Shown here: positions 1 through 12,173 of the stretch, in pieces
How the letters are laid out: each line of letters opens with the position of its first letter
Numbering within the stretch: the stretch's first letter is position 1
NCBI GenBank assembly: GCA_904063045.1
Contig: CAJFCJ010000002.1
Span: 3,591,891-3,655,890, forward strand
Length of the DNA stretch: 64,000 nt
Reading direction: 5' to 3'
Origin: Dimorphilus gyrociliatus
Taxonomy: Eukaryota > Annelida > Polychaeta > Dinophilidae
Notes under the pieces: generated by a model
Database searches by the model: none
Seen by the model: the letters and a program-made list of their open reading frames with translations, nothing else
What the model was told of the DNA's origin: nothing
Translations under genes and position numbers: made by a program

Positions 1-1445
1 GAATGTTAATGTCAATCTTTGCAGCTATTTTTAACATCTGTGAACATTCCATTAAAATACTTTACTAATTTGGACCTAAGTATAAGAAGGAGGGAATAAC
101 ATGCTATTAATTGAAGTAGAACTTAATAAAAATTGTATAATAAGGATAAGAGTTATTTTAGGCACTAGAAATTTTCTATAATGAATGAAAATTGTTATTT
201 TTATAGTATTGATATCATCTTTATTTACAGAAGAAAATTTAACTATGATACTTATTTACATCAAATAATTTTTTAGACAATATGAACGTGTTGCTTCGGT
301 TTTTACAAGCTAAATAGCAAAAAGGAGGCCTTTAGATTTGTATATTGTAAAATGTGATCAATGTGAAGCAGAGGCCTTAAATACATTTCTTTTATTCAAT
401 GTTGTTTAAGAGTTTGCCTGAACTCATTTATGATCGATGAAACAATTTAATTTTTGACGTTTTAAAGAAAACCTAAAGGAAACTCTGTGTTCTGTGCACT
501 TCATAGCCAAAGGATAGAGGTAAGTGTCCTTTTTGATTAACGCATAAAGAAAAATGAGAACTTTATGCTAAAAGAATATACTTAGAGGTCATTTGCCGAG
601 ACGCTATATAAAGATTTACAGGAGAATATTGATGCTAACAAATTACAATCAACTCCAATTTTAGCCATAAATAAGTAGAATAGTGTATAGAAAGCACTGA
701 TGTTCCTATAGAACACTAGATGACTCTGATATATCAAAATTTAAATAAAAATAGTGTTCAAAATGTGAACAGTTTGAAATAAACATTTACTAAATGTCTG
801 ATTTTAAAAAGAGAATAATTAGTATCGGACAAAGTAGTTCAATTTTATTAAGACTAAACAATTGCCATATGTTACTGAATCAGGCTAAAAAGAGCAAAAC
901 ACAACAAATCGAAAACATGATGAAAAAAATAAAGGAAAAACAACGTCAGACCATATAAAATAATATAATGTATTGTCTTTTCCTTCCAATTTATCTATCA
1001 TATATCTTTCAATTTGAAGCAGTCTAGAATCAGTGTAAATATATCTCTACTGTTCCATCTTTTTATTTGCATATCTTTTACTGTCCTTCTCCTGTCTCTA
1101 TATATACTGATATCTTTTTCTTTTTCTTTCTCTCTTTCTCTCTCTTTTCCTCTCTCTCTCCCTCTCTCTCTCTCGCTGATATACGAACACGTATATAGTA
1201 CTATATTTTTGGTATAACTAACAGAAAGGTAATAAACGATAGGGGTCTTTTTCTATCCTTGTCACTTACTGTTGTTCTATCAGCTAATTAACACACAATG
1301 GTACTGTTTGTCTCAAAAGTTCCTCTTTGCTTAAAGAGGGCATATTGAAAGTAGTTTCATGTGATTAAAAAGATCTTATCACTCTATTTCACAGGTAGCT
1401 TAATTAAACCCAAACAAAGGCCTCTGGATGATCATCTTTCATAAC
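1..1445. other. 5' flank without recognised gene
   Basis: No exon with recognisable protein sequence was found here. The stretch is AT-rich and holds a pyrimidine (CT) microsatellite near 1110-1175. The last few hundred bases presumably contain the promoter of the first transporter gene, but no clear core element can be singled out. Confidence 0.5.
1108..1175. repeat. CT-rich microsatellite
   Basis: An interrupted run of TC/CT dinucleotides with some CTTT units. The short open frame crossing it (1014-1217) is a Ser/Leu-rich artefact of this repeat. Confidence 0.8.
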
Positions 1446-2808
1446 ATGTCAGCGAAAAAGGATACAGGCTATGCTTGGATAATAGCTATCAATTCTCTAT
1501 TAATATATAGTCTCTTTGTGATTAGTTTTACCTCATTTGGGGTTCTCATAGTTTATATCACAGAAGCCACAGAGCATTCTTATACAATTGTCTCTTGGAT
1601 AGGAGGTATATCAAAAGCGGTTACAGGTTTTAGTGGTATTTTCTACGGATCGATAGCTAAGAAATTCAGTTGTAGAACTATCTTATTTTCATCGTCTGTT
1701 CTTTTAGCAAGTTGTTATTTCGCAAGTGTTTTTGTTCATAGCGTGACGGGTCTTTTTATTTCGCTTGGTTTAGCTGCTGGATTTTCTTATGGAGCCTTAA
1801 GCTTTTGCGCTGAAGTCAGCGTAGCCGGGTGGTTCATGAAATCAAAATCTCTTGCAATTGCTATGTGTTCATTAGGAACAAGTATAGGGGTATTTATTTG
1901 GACTCCCCTTACCAATATGATGGTTCATGCGTATGGATGGAGGAGTACGCTACTTCTTCTTGCTGGTGTCCATTTAAATGGTTGCGTTCTAGCGATGATA
2001 ATTAGAAAACCTCCAGTTGATGATAATAAAGACGAAAACGACATATCTGAAAGATTTTGCGTTCTTTTCGATAAAAACCTGTGGACGAATGTTCCATTTT
2101 GCCTTTTATGCTTTGCACTCTTAGGTCTTTATGCTGGTCACATGCAGGTTTTCTTTATGTTGCCTACTAGAGCGGATGTAACAGGACTTGGAACCCAAAG
2201 CGGAACTTACGTAGTTTCATCTATTGCTCTCAGCTCCGGCCTATGTAGACTACTTGTTGGATACTTGGGAGATAGGGTGTGGTTCAATCGCTTTCTTGCT
2301 TTTTCACTATCTATTGCTGTTGGGGGGCTCTTAACCATCTTATCAGTTCTATTTCAGTCATTTCCAATGCTTATTACGTATGGTGTATTATTTGGAATAG
2401 TGTCATGTAAGGTTTATTTGCTTATAAGCTCAGATAAAATAAGATATTTCCCTATTATAGCTTAACTTTTATTAACGAAATATCATATTCTATCTTTTAT
2501 AAACATATTACTGTATGTTTCTAATAATTTCTCTGTTCTTCTCTGTATTTTTAGCTTTCTACGTGGCTTATACGTTTACAATGATAACAGACGTTGTTAA
2601 ACCTAAGGAAATTCCAGGAGCAGCCGGCTTAGCTATGATTTTTATCGGATTATCTCAACTAATTTCTAATTCATTAGGGGGTTTCCTATATGATCAAACG
2701 AAAAGTCCTCTCATACCATTTATAGTATTCGGAAGTGCGCAGACTACTCTTGGTTCTGGGCTTTCCCTTCTTTCCTATTATTTTCATAAAAGAAAAGGAA
2801 AACTATAA
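1446..2808 (+). CDS. Monocarboxylate-transporter-like MFS protein (SLC16 family), copy 1
   Basis: Probable plasma-membrane carrier of the major facilitator superfamily, related to monocarboxylate transporters that move small organic acids with protons. Exons 1446-2406 and 2555-2808 join in phase 1 (donor GTAAGG, acceptor TTTTTAG) to give about 404 residues and roughly 12 membrane helices. The N-terminal motif KKDTGYAW matches the family signature [DE]G[GS][FY][GA]W just before helix 1. The central loop, around residues 190-205, is short and charged, and the C-terminal tail is basic. The Met at 1446 was chosen because it gives MSAKKDTGYAW, matching the start of the neighbouring copy; an in-frame Met at 1428 would add six residues. 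The substrate cannot be inferred. It is followed by a paralog 190 bases downstream on the same strand. Confidence 0.85.
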
Positions 2809-2996
2809 ATACGTCACATTAGTTAATTGCAGAATTATATAGTTATCGTAAGATGATTAATATTGCATACTTTTATTAAATTTTAATAAAATCTATATAT
2901 GATACAAATCGTATCATTTCATATCTTTCTTTTTATCAGTCATAACCAGTTAACGATTTATATCTAACATGTGATAATTTAATTCAGAAGAAAAAC

Positions 2997-4303
2997 ATGT
3001 CTGACAAAAAGGATACGGGATATGCTTGGGTAATTATGATCAATGCGATGATTTGTAATGCTCTTTCTGTATTGGCTGTTTCATCTCAAAGTATTCTGAT
3101 AATCTACATAACGGAATCTTTAGAAGAATCATACGGAAAAGTCTCCATAATGACTAGTCTATTAAATCTTTTTTATGGTGGGAGTTCACTGTTTTCCGGC
3201 ATTCTAGACAGAATTTTTACAAGGACACAATTATTATTCGTGGGATCATTTATGGTAGTTCTTTGTCATATACTGAGTGTTTACATCAAAAGCGTTTACT
3301 TATTTTATATCACACTTGGTATTGTAAGTGGAATAGGGTTAAATACCTTTACATTCTGTTCTGGAATATCAGTAGCCGGTTGGTTTGAAAGGAAAAAGTC
3401 TCTCGCCCTTGCCTGTATTTCAGTAGGAACAAGCATTGGATTTCTAATATGGAGTCCACTAACGAATTTAATAATAACCAACTATGGTTGGAGAAGTGCT
3501 CTTTTATTAATAGGCGCTATTTATGCCCATGGACTCGCCAGTGCATTACTAATACGGCCTCCACCTCAGGAAAATAATAAATCTTCAATTGAAAAAAGTA
3601 AAGAGTCTCCAAAGAGAAATATTTTTGATAAAAGAATATTTAAGAATTACTCTTTATTATTTCTCTATTTAAGTGTAATTTCAACATATACTGGCCACAT
3701 GGTACCCTACTTTTGGATTCCAACAAGAACTAAGGGAACCGATGTTGGCTTGGAAAAAGGTACTCTTATAGTTTCAGCGCTGGCTGGATCATCGCTCGTT
3801 GTACGAATATTTATTGGAATATTAGGTGATAAACCTTGGTTCAATAGAATGATTGCTTTTGGTGTAAGTCAAGGAATCTCTGGCGTATTATCTCTTCTTT
3901 CCTGTTTATCAGAATCATTTCCTTTCCTACTGGCATATGGGTTTTCATTTGGGTTATCTTCCTGTAAGACAAATAGTTTTATTGAAAAAGCTCTATTAAA
4001 ATTTTTCATTTAACCGCAGCTATCTATGTTGCCTTAAATCTAACGGTGATAACAGATGTTGCCGAACCAGAATATTTATCCATTGCCATAGGATGTAATT
4101 TTTTATGCATTGGAATTTCTCAGTTATTAGCAATACCAATCGGAGCATTTTTATACGATTTGACAAAGTCCACTCTGTCTCCTTTTATAGTTCTGGGTAG
4201 TTTACAAGCAGTCTTAGGCTCAACATTTGCCTTCCTATCATATTTCTTTTTTATAAGAAGAAAGAGAAAACTTTTTATTATTGAAACTGAGATAAAAAAC
4301 TAA
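2997..4303 (+). CDS. Monocarboxylate-transporter-like MFS protein (SLC16 family), copy 2
   Basis: Tandem paralog of the gene just upstream. Exons 2997-3963 and 4020-4303 join in phase 1 to give 416 residues. The start MSDKKDTGYAW is nearly the same as in copy 1, and the single intron falls at the same codon, after the GLSS/GIVS helix segment and before VITDV, but is 56 instead of 148 bases long. Shared blocks include SVAGWF in helix 5, GTSIG in helix 6, YGWRS and NRMIAFG/NRFLAFS. Copy 2 has a longer Lys/Ser-rich central loop, about residues 190-210. It is probably a membrane carrier of small organic acids. The copies are clearly diverged, so the duplication is not very recent. The exact substrate and direction of transport are unknown. 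Confidence 0.86.
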
Positions 4304-5063
4304 ATATAGGAAGAAATTTTTTCGTTCTCTTAGGTTTTAAATAAAATCTTGAAGACTATTCTTTTGTTACTTTTAATTACTAAGAACCAAGAAAAAATTA
4401 TAATTATCCTTTGCTTTTCTGGTCATTTTACAATCTATTAGTTGAGACTTTGTAGAATTAAAGAATAGTATTAATAATGAAAAATAATAAAATCAAGCCC
4501 TTAAAAGCCCTGGTGAACTATAAATTTTCTTTAAATTGAGATATAAATCTGCTCTTACTTTATACTCTTTTTCGCTATTCCTCAATCTCTTTTTCACTAA
4601 ATTTCTTTTCAAATCTCTTCCTGCTGGAGAGTAATTTTGTATTGTTTTTATCTTTTGTTATTAAATATCAACAATGAAATTAAAGAGCAAAATTCGTAAT
4701 TGTTTAGCAAAAGGTGTCGAAATGCCAGTTGGTAATACAATTTCAAACACGCAATCTCTTTTTTTATGTTATGATGGCTCATTGATCTTTTTTACCTAAA
4801 AAAAAGCGGAAAATATGGTAACTTTTATCAATGGAATCTATTCATTTGGGACTTTTATCAGACTTTCAATAATCATTTTTAAAAAAAGGTAAGTAAATTA
4901 TTTCAAAAAAGTCTATGAATGGAAATTTTACAGTTTTATCTTTTGAAGATAATCTACAGTTTTTCTCTGTTATACTATAGCAGCATTATATATAGATGTA
5001 TATATAAATAATCATAGATCGGGTTTCGTCATTATTTATTCTGATCTAGAATAAGTAGCAATA
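4304..5063. other. Intergenic, no gene seen
   Basis: AT-rich spacer between the second transporter and the secreted Ser-Gly protein. I see no exon. A TATATATA-type tract near 4986-5008 lies 55-80 bases before the next start codon and could supply a core promoter, but such tracts are common in this sequence. Confidence 0.4.
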
Positions 5064-5955
5064 ATGAAAAATATTCAATTAATTGCCATTGGCATTTTTC
5101 TGCTGTTGTCGTTGTCGACACAAGTTTCTCTAAAGGTATCTACTCTTTTTTTATACTTTCTTCTCTATCTCACTGACTTTCAAATGATAATAACCTGTCA
5201 TACTTATATAATTTCTCTGGTACTTTCACATAATTCTAATACTTTAATAACTGGGTGAGATTTTCTATTCTAGAAAAACTGTTGAGGTAGGATATACATA
5301 TGATGTTAGCTCAATAAAGTATGCAAGTAGTCAGTATTGAGTTCAATTTTGTTATTTATAACAATATTTAATGATAAATCATAATTATCATTTTTCTCAA
5401 CCAGAAAAGATTTTTTGATGGCTCAGGATCTGGCCTTCCATCAGGTGGAGGATCTGGCTTCCCATCAGGTGGAGGATCTGGAGGATGGGGACATCATTTT
5501 GCAAAGAGACACTTTTCGGGTGACTCTGGTACGAAAGGGGAATCAGGATCTGGTACAGACTTTGAGTCAGGATCTGGTAAAGACTTTGAATCAGGATCTG
5601 GTAAAGACTTTGAATCAGGATCTGGTAAAGACTTTGAATCAGGATCTGGTAAGGAGTATGAAGAAAAACACTGTCCTATTGTCTGCAGAGCTCTTATCGC
5701 GTCAGATGCTTATAAACATATAGACATGTGTGGTGATTGCGAACTCTTGAAAACTGGATTTCCTGTAAGTTACTTATTAAAATATTAGAATTAAGTCTAA
5801 AAGTTCTATATTACAATTAAAAGGGTTGCGAACATTGGTGTTTTCCAATTCCATGGATCGGCCGTATTTTCATAAGGGACTGCCAGAAATGTGATGCGAT
5901 CACTCTCGGACACGTAATTAGTTTTATTGAACATCATTTTGATGATTTGAAATAA
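5064..5955 (+). CDS. Secreted Ser-Gly-repeat protein with paired CxxxC/CxxC modules
   Basis: Not a family I recognise. Exons 5064-5135, 5405-5764 and 5824-5955 join in phase 0 to give 187 residues. Exon 1 encodes only a signal peptide (MKNIQLIAIGIFLLLSLSTQ). Exon 2 starts with a dibasic site (KKR), then Gly/Ser-rich sequence, a second KR site, and five tandem eight-residue units of the type ESGSGKDF (residues about 70-109). SG dipeptides beside acidic residues are the usual context for glycosaminoglycan attachment. The C-terminal part has two similar modules, CPIVC-x14-CGDC and CEHWC-x13-CQKC, split by intron 2. That spacing would suit two disulphide-linked helical hairpins. It may be a small secreted proteoglycan or processed precursor. 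A 309-base open frame overlapping exon 2 is a shifted shadow of the repeat. Confidence 0.72.
5540..5659 (+). repeat. Five tandem 24-base units encoding ESGSG(K/T)(D/E)(F/Y)
   Basis: Units begin at 5540, 5564, 5588, 5612 and 5636. The middle three are nearly identical in DNA as well as protein, which points to recent expansion by slippage or unequal crossing over. The first and last units carry the variants (TDF and KEY). Confidence 0.9.
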
Positions 5956-6642
5956 ATACAGTATATCATATTCTTGACATTGTTTATTTCAAAAATACAT
6001 AAAGAATGGCTGAATATGTCTATTACCTGTTTAAATAATTATCTTAGGACACTTATTAGTGAATTTAAACCTTCAGAATGATCTATATATTTTAATCTCC
6101 TTTCATTAAATCACTTCTTCCGAAGGAAAAAGCTTTCTGATTACGGTTTTTAAACAAAGCGCCATCTATCGATTTCAGTTTTCCTTGGTACTATTTATCC
6201 ATGAGAGAGATATCTAATAGCGAAGGATTAGCTGGGGACCTAGAATATTACATATAAAAAAGAGAAAAATTTTCCCATACAACACACAGAAAACATTGTA
6301 AACGGTCGTCTTTATATAAAAAATAACATTTATAAAAGATGTTTTACGTAGGAGAAAAGTACTCCAGGAAAAAAGTGTTACAGAAATAGTTCTCCATTAC
6401 AAAACTCAGTTAATTTATGAAGGTAAATATTCATAATTTATATTTTTCGAAGAGAGAAGCCATGACAAAGAGGAAGATTTTTCTTCAGTTTACTTACTCG
6501 TTAAAACAAAAAGCTATAATAATACTACAAGTTTTAGTACATTTTTTAAAAGTGTATTCCAATCAAAATGTTTAATTTGTTAACTAAATCAAACATTTAA
6601 CCTTCATTTATCGAGAATTAATTCTTAATAATTCGATTGAAA
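5956..6642. other. Intergenic, no gene seen
   Basis: AT-rich spacer between two convergent genes for small secreted proteins. No exon or structured RNA was recognised. It should hold the 3' ends of both transcripts. Confidence 0.4.
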
Positions 6643-6849
6643 TTAATGGCGTAGAAGTTCACAAGAACATCCAGGGGGTCTTGAGCATCTGAATCGATTT
6701 GGAACTTTCTGTAGTTGTTCCTTGCAGAATGCGTAGGATTTGCAGCGCATTTTACATATATCTTGTTTGGTTATTTGCCTTTCTGTCGATGGCTGAATAG
6801 AGGAGCATAAAAGGGTAAACACTAGGAGACAAACTATTAACTTGTCCAT
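6643..6849 (-). CDS. Secreted six-cysteine mini-protein
   Basis: An intronless 68-residue open frame with a clear signal peptide (hydrophobic LIVCLLVFTLLCSS core, residues 4-17) and a short mature region, about 45 residues, that is basic and contains six cysteines. Their spacing is C-x3-C-x5-C-x12-C-x5-C-x1-C, ending close to the C-terminus. This is the general look of disulphide-stabilised secreted peptides (defence peptides, signalling peptides, venom-type peptides), but the spacing does not match a family I can name, and no activity should be assumed. The start codon at 6849 is preceded by an A-rich context. No propeptide cleavage site is obvious after the signal peptide. It lies convergent to the Ser-Gly protein gene. 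Confidence 0.65.
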   Translation of the reverse strand: MDKLIVCLLVFTLLCSSIQPSTERQITKQDICKMRCKSYAFCKEQLQKVPNRFRCSRPPGCSCELLRH

Positions 6850-8619
6850 AATTCCTTGTCAGAGCTATATTTTACAAGCAAAAATATAATTAATATATTC
6901 TAGATTATTAAATAAAATTAATAAAAGATATGAAAGAATGAATAAAGTATTTACCTATCAACTTTCGAGCTAAAAAGTGATTCTAAACAGAGAATTTCTT
7001 TCTTTTATATCAAATTTATTATCATAAAATATTTTATTGACAATAAATCTCTTTAGGTCAAAAATCTTCACCGCATCTCTAAAAAACTTTATGAGTTGCA
7101 GATGTGGAGAATTTATGTGCTATTTAATGGAATGATACAAAATCATTTATTATTGTATTTAGCGAGTAGTTCCTACCGTTTTTTATTTGTTTTCTTTCTT
7201 ATTTCTTTTCTCTCCTATCTGTTTAAGTAGAAAAGGAAGAGGTTTTTGAGTTTTCATTAGTAAATTTCCGGCATTGAAATAATTGATATAAATTGTTTAT
7301 CATATCGTTTATAACTTGGGCTATGACGGTTAAATTATAGAATTTTAGAATTGATAATCTATAACGATAATATATTCGCATAGTCTTATTTGAGAACAAT
7401 GTTTCATCATTCAAATATTAATCATTTTTAAGATTTCCATGAAAATATACACCCTAAGTCTTTACAGTTGCACTAGTTTTGAGACTAATAATTACTAGTC
7501 TTAATGATATTCCTCTTCACTTTAAAGTATGTTTCAAATATTGCACATTTCAAAATACAAGAAGATTTTTCTCTTTAAGAGTAATCTTGTCAATTCTTAA
7601 AACAGAGCACGAGACCATTAGAATTAAGGTCAAATTAATAAGCAGCTTTACAATAGCTAAGACAAAATTAAGTGTATTATTAATTATTTATTACAGTTGT
7701 TATTTTTTTTAAATAAATTCTTAGATTCTTTCCCTTTAAAACAATATATCTTATTATTCTTGTATATTCTAAATCACTTGGAGATTTAACTAGTACAATT
7801 AAGATTTTTGCTTATTAAACTACTTTCATACGCATTTTTTAATTCTTCTTTTTTATTAATAGCCGATTGATAAACTTTGATAATATATAAATCTAAGAGC
7901 TTCCCGAAAGGTTATTATATAGTAGGTATAATATGAAAGATAACTAGGCTTAACATAGGAAAAACTTGATTTCATCATATGAATATATTATATTTTGTTA
8001 TCACTAAAATATAGTTATCAAGGTGTATTAAATATTCATCGTGTGCAAGTAATTTAGATATTAGGAACAAGTTTTTGAACCTTAATAAACATTTATTACT
8101 CTATGATAAGTAATTATTTTATTTTTGTACCAATTATTATGACTTGGGCGTGGCTTTAGATAGTTTAACAATTCATAAAATATTAGTATACTAAGTAACT
8201 AAAACTTATACTATTAATACAGAAATTCTTCAATCTTTAAAAATGAACTGGTAATAGATTTTTCAAGAAAGAATGCTAGCTGTTGGCTAGAATAATAAAA
8301 GACTCCTTTGAGTGATTCATCAACCTATTTTCTTTATAAACAAGTATTCAGTACTGCTAATGTTATATTTTTAAAGCAAAAAAGAGATTATTATACTGTT
8401 TAGTGAATATTTTTAAAGAAAGTTTTCTTTTTATGAACATATTTAAGAGATTAGTTGTCCAACTGTAAGAAAAAAAAGTAATTTTTTCTACCGGTTTTCA
8501 ATATTAGTTAACGAAGAATATTTCACTAACGCCATGTTGTGTTAAATTTTCTGCGATCACTTAAAGACTCATGCTATCTTTAGGTTATAAATAACATTAA
8601 CAAGAAAACCATTTTGATA
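6850..8619. other. Intergenic, no gene seen
   Basis: About 1.8 kb of AT-rich DNA. The open frames at 7223-7414 (minus) and 7479-7712 (plus) have the composition of random AT-rich sequence and no neighbouring exons, so they are not called. The last 150 bases are the likely BAG1 promoter and 5' UTR. Confidence 0.4.
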
Positions 8620-9338
8620 ATGGCCTCTAAAGATGCCGAACTCCTCGACATGATTGTTAAACATGGATTTCATAAACATAGCATTAGAGTTCCAAAACAA
8701 ATTTCAGGTCAACAAGTTGCTGTTAAAGACCTCGAATTAGAGATTCAAAATTGTATTAAAGTTCCTGTTGGCCGACAGAAAATCATTTTCAAGGGACGGT
8801 TTCTTAAAGAGTCGGAGAAGTCTTTAGCCTCGTACGGGATTGGGAATGGTAGTATAATTATGGTAATAGGGGATAAATTTGATCCAGAGTCTGATGAAAA
8901 TATGAAAATTATGGCGGTTTGTTACTTATAAATGAATATATTTTTCTTGAAAAACAAAAATTTTTTATAGACTTTTGAAATAAGTATAAGAAAAACAGTA
9001 AAATAATCGATATTTTGAACTTTTAGGGTATTGAACAAAAGATAAAGGATATTGAAAAGTCATACAGCGAGATGGAGGCAACCTTTACGCATTTAAAAGA
9101 TGATTTGTCAGTATCAACTAACGCAAAAGATTCTCAAGGTGATATAAAGGATTTACAAAAGAAAACAGCTTTTATTATTGAAAATCTGTCAAAACAATTG
9201 GAAAGTTTAGATAGTTTAGTATTATCTGACGAATTAACTATAGTCAAACAAAAGAGGAGAACTATCGTAAAAGAAATTCAAAGAATATTAAACAAATGTG
9301 ATAGTCTGGATGAAGAATTTGTAAATTTTTGCAAATAA
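8620..9338 (+). CDS. BAG1: BAG family molecular chaperone regulator 1
   Basis: Co-chaperone that binds the ATPase domain of Hsc70/Hsp70 through its BAG domain and promotes nucleotide exchange. Exons 8620-8916 and 9027-9338 join in phase 0 to give 202 residues, about the length of nematode and short vertebrate BAG1. Residues about 14-90 form a ubiquitin-like domain, with VPVGRQKIIFKGR and LASYGIGNGSIIMVIG matching the usual IFKG and L-x-x-Y-G-I blocks. Residues about 100-198 form a three-helix BAG domain, including KKTAFIIENLSKQLESLDSL and the basic segment VKQKRRTIVKEIQ, which carries the conserved Hsp70-contact positions. The start ATG at 8620 begins MASKDAEL; the upstream TTG is not used. 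It is a single-copy housekeeping gene with no unusual features. Confidence 0.9.
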
Positions 9339-9775
9339 ATATAATATCTCTTAGGAGTTCTAGGAAAAATGAAATTAATAGTTTATTAACTATTCACAAG
9401 CTCATGCTCTCTCTTTCTCGCTCTTTCTCTCAAACATATATTTTTTTTAAAAAATAAAGAAGTAATATAACAATGTTTTTTTCTCTCTCTACACTCAAAT
9501 AGAATTCAAAACAAAAAAGGCCCATAATGAAACAAAATCTCATTATTTTCAATATATAAATTTTCAGACAAGTACCATAAAAACTGCAAATTGATGTTCC
9601 GATTATATAATATAAATGCAATTAAAAAATATATTTAAGCCGCTTTCTCAGTAAGCTTTTTCAATTAATTAATATTGATATTCGTTCAATGTTAATATTT
9701 TACTGAAAGTCAACTAATATTTACCGAAAGGGAAAAATGAATTGACTAGAATAGATGGGATTCTTATTAATCAGC

Positions 9776-9776
<1 letters not shown>

Positions 9777-9828
<52 letters not shown>
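9777..9828. repeat. Compound (TA)n(GA)n microsatellite
   Basis: An uninterrupted TA dinucleotide run to 9810 is followed directly by about nine GA units. Confidence 0.95.
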
Positions 9829-11362
9829 TATGTAGTTGAATAAACAATATTTTTTTTTTGTTATAAATTTGAGTTGCAAAGGAAATTAATTAGTTAAAGA
9901 ATAATATTTAATATTACCATTGTATTTATTAGTTATTATCTATTCTTCCCTAACAGCACGTAGACTTGTTAATTTTTTGTTTAGAGAAAAATCATTTGAT
10001 AATGTAATAGGATGTATTGCTGCTATAGGGTAATTTTAGCCTGGGAAACTCGGTATAGAGCATATTATGAGGGATACAACCCAGAATTGCCTTAAGGAAA
10101 ATAAGTCTGATCACCCTTGTCAAGTCACTCACTACAACAGTCGTCATTTAGCTCACACTCTTACTTTATTCAGACTCTTTTGTATGTTTCTCTGGCTAAA
10201 ACTTACATTTCCAAAACCTTCTCCGTTCGCTTCAAAATTGCTAAGGGGCGCTCTTAAGAGTCTAGTCTCTATCTGTTCGACCCTTCGACAAACACTGTTA
10301 TATTTTGCTTACAGAAATTCAACTATTTCTTACTTTAATCAGATATCGAAAGCTTCAATTCACTGGTAAAACATATAAGTATAGTGTTAAGGATGTATAT
10401 TATTTTTAGACAACCACCCACAAACACTTTCTCTTTTGAACATAATTCCTAAAAACAACAAGACATTTTAATTTAAAACATATATATGCAAATTAACTTT
10501 CTAAGTTTTATTTGCATGAATAATATTTAGGACACTTAATAGTAGCACCGTTATTACAGCTATTTGGCCCTATTTAAGTCTGAAAATGACAAAAAAAGAA
10601 TAAATAGATAGTCATTAAAGTAGATACTTTGTTAGATTTATGGATAGATAGAGAGAAGAGAATTTTTCATATTTTCCGCAAATACTTCAAATTATCTTGA
10701 GTTTTCTCCCGTCCTGAAACTAATTACTTTACAAATAAAAATCTTTCAGAATTAATTTACAAGGTTTCTAGTTGCTTTTTTCCCTGTTTTTTGGCCTTTA
10801 TCTCTAAGCGATTTTATCCAAATTAAGTAGAATTATGCGGAAAGTAAAAGATATTTACACAAAAAATAAATTAGCAATTTTATTAAATAAAGATATTTTT
10901 CATTAATAGCATCCTTAAAGAGGGAAGAAGAAGGAGAGGAAAAAGCATATGGGGTTTTTTTTCAATGCAAAATCTAATTCTAAAATAGAAATATAAATAC
11001 TATACTCTCTATAAGATATAATTTCTCTTGTACTAAAACTTTGATATAATTAAAGTATTTTATTCTTTTTTTTTGGTTTTTCTCCGTTGTATTTGTTATA
11101 ATTTACCTATTTTTTTTAATATTTTTAGAAATAAAATATAGATGAAAGTTTCTAATTTATTAAATAATTACTGCTCCGCTTTAATTGGTTACTTTATTTT
11201 TGTTTTTATTTTATTTTGGCACATAAAACGTTAATAGGAATATGCTCAAATTTACCAAACATCAAAAGATAATGCCTAAATTGTATTGAAGTGTTCTAAT
11301 TAAAGAGGATAAGAATTTCAAAAAAAAATATAGTGAAGAAGAGAAATAATGTAAATATATAT

Positions 11363-11366
<4 letters not shown>

Positions 11367-11414
<48 letters not shown>

Positions 11415-11595
11415 ATATACAGCATATATGTGTATATATATATATGAAATAACACCTGTTTATTCAAAATAGTACGATAAGCACAAAATTGATATTCAAT
11501 TTCAACATCAGATTTTCTGTTATTCAACACAAATTATACGACTGTATATAAATGCAGTAAGCTATGTACAATCTACATATAAGAAATGTAAATAC

Positions 11596-11641
<46 letters not shown>
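11367..11641. repeat. Two TA tracts flanked by inverted AAAGTATATAC sequences
   Basis: Long TA runs at about 11367-11410 and 11595-11641 are separated by about 185 bases. The right side of each tract carries AAAGTATATAC or its reverse complement GTATATACTTT, so the pair could extrude as a cruciform. The open frame of poly-Ile/Tyr at 11318-11530 is an artefact of the repeat. Confidence 0.7.
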
Positions 11642-11644
<3 letters not shown>

Positions 11645-12173
11645 TATATACTTTATATAAGTATACGTATCCATACAATTAAAACTTATTTTCAATCTGT
11701 AAAGTGTATGCACAAAATTTAATGTGTATCTTGAATTACAAACATAAATTGTATTGATTAAAAGTTAAAACGTTATTTATCATGTCCTGAGTATAGGAAA
11801 AAGTAGGACTTCTTCCTCTATAAAAAATGAATTTTATACAATTTATATTTATCAAGATTCTGTGTAATTATATAATTCTTTGGGAATATATTTGTATATT
11901 TATAAAAGTTAACATACTAAGACATTTATAAATTTTTGATAGTAGTTTTAAATAGCTTTTAAATCCTTTTTTCAGTGAATCCAATCTCTAATAGATTCAA
12001 GTGGAAAGAGATATAAAATATACTTATTAATGTTGTAAGAGCTTTAAAGTTTTATTCATTATTTAATTCCCTCCCCCTCTATTTTTCTCGTTCTTTCCTT
12101 TGTCTTTCTCTCTATTACTTAGTCCCTTCTCTTATTTTAAATTAATTTAACAAAAACGGAAAATTTATACAGT

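Larger units (their letters stand above)
9339..12173. other. Intergenic with TA microsatellites
   Basis: No recognised gene. The stretch contains a TA/GA compound microsatellite (9777-9828), two long TA tracts (about 11367-11410 and 11595-11641), and AT-rich spacer. A 100-codon open frame at 10067-10369 has no similarity I can see and was not called. The last 100 bases are the 3' side of the GPCR gene on the minus strand. Confidence 0.5.

Noticed and set aside
5415-5723. 102-codon open frame rich in DLVKTLNQ repeats
   Set aside because: It is a shifted frame over the 24-base repeat. The true frame gives ESGSGKDF units, joins a signal-peptide exon and a Cys-rich exon in phase, and is far more protein-like.
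10067-10369. 100-codon open frame on the plus strand
   Set aside because: Starts with ATG but has no recognisable motif, no signal peptide and no phase-compatible exon nearby; its composition looks random.
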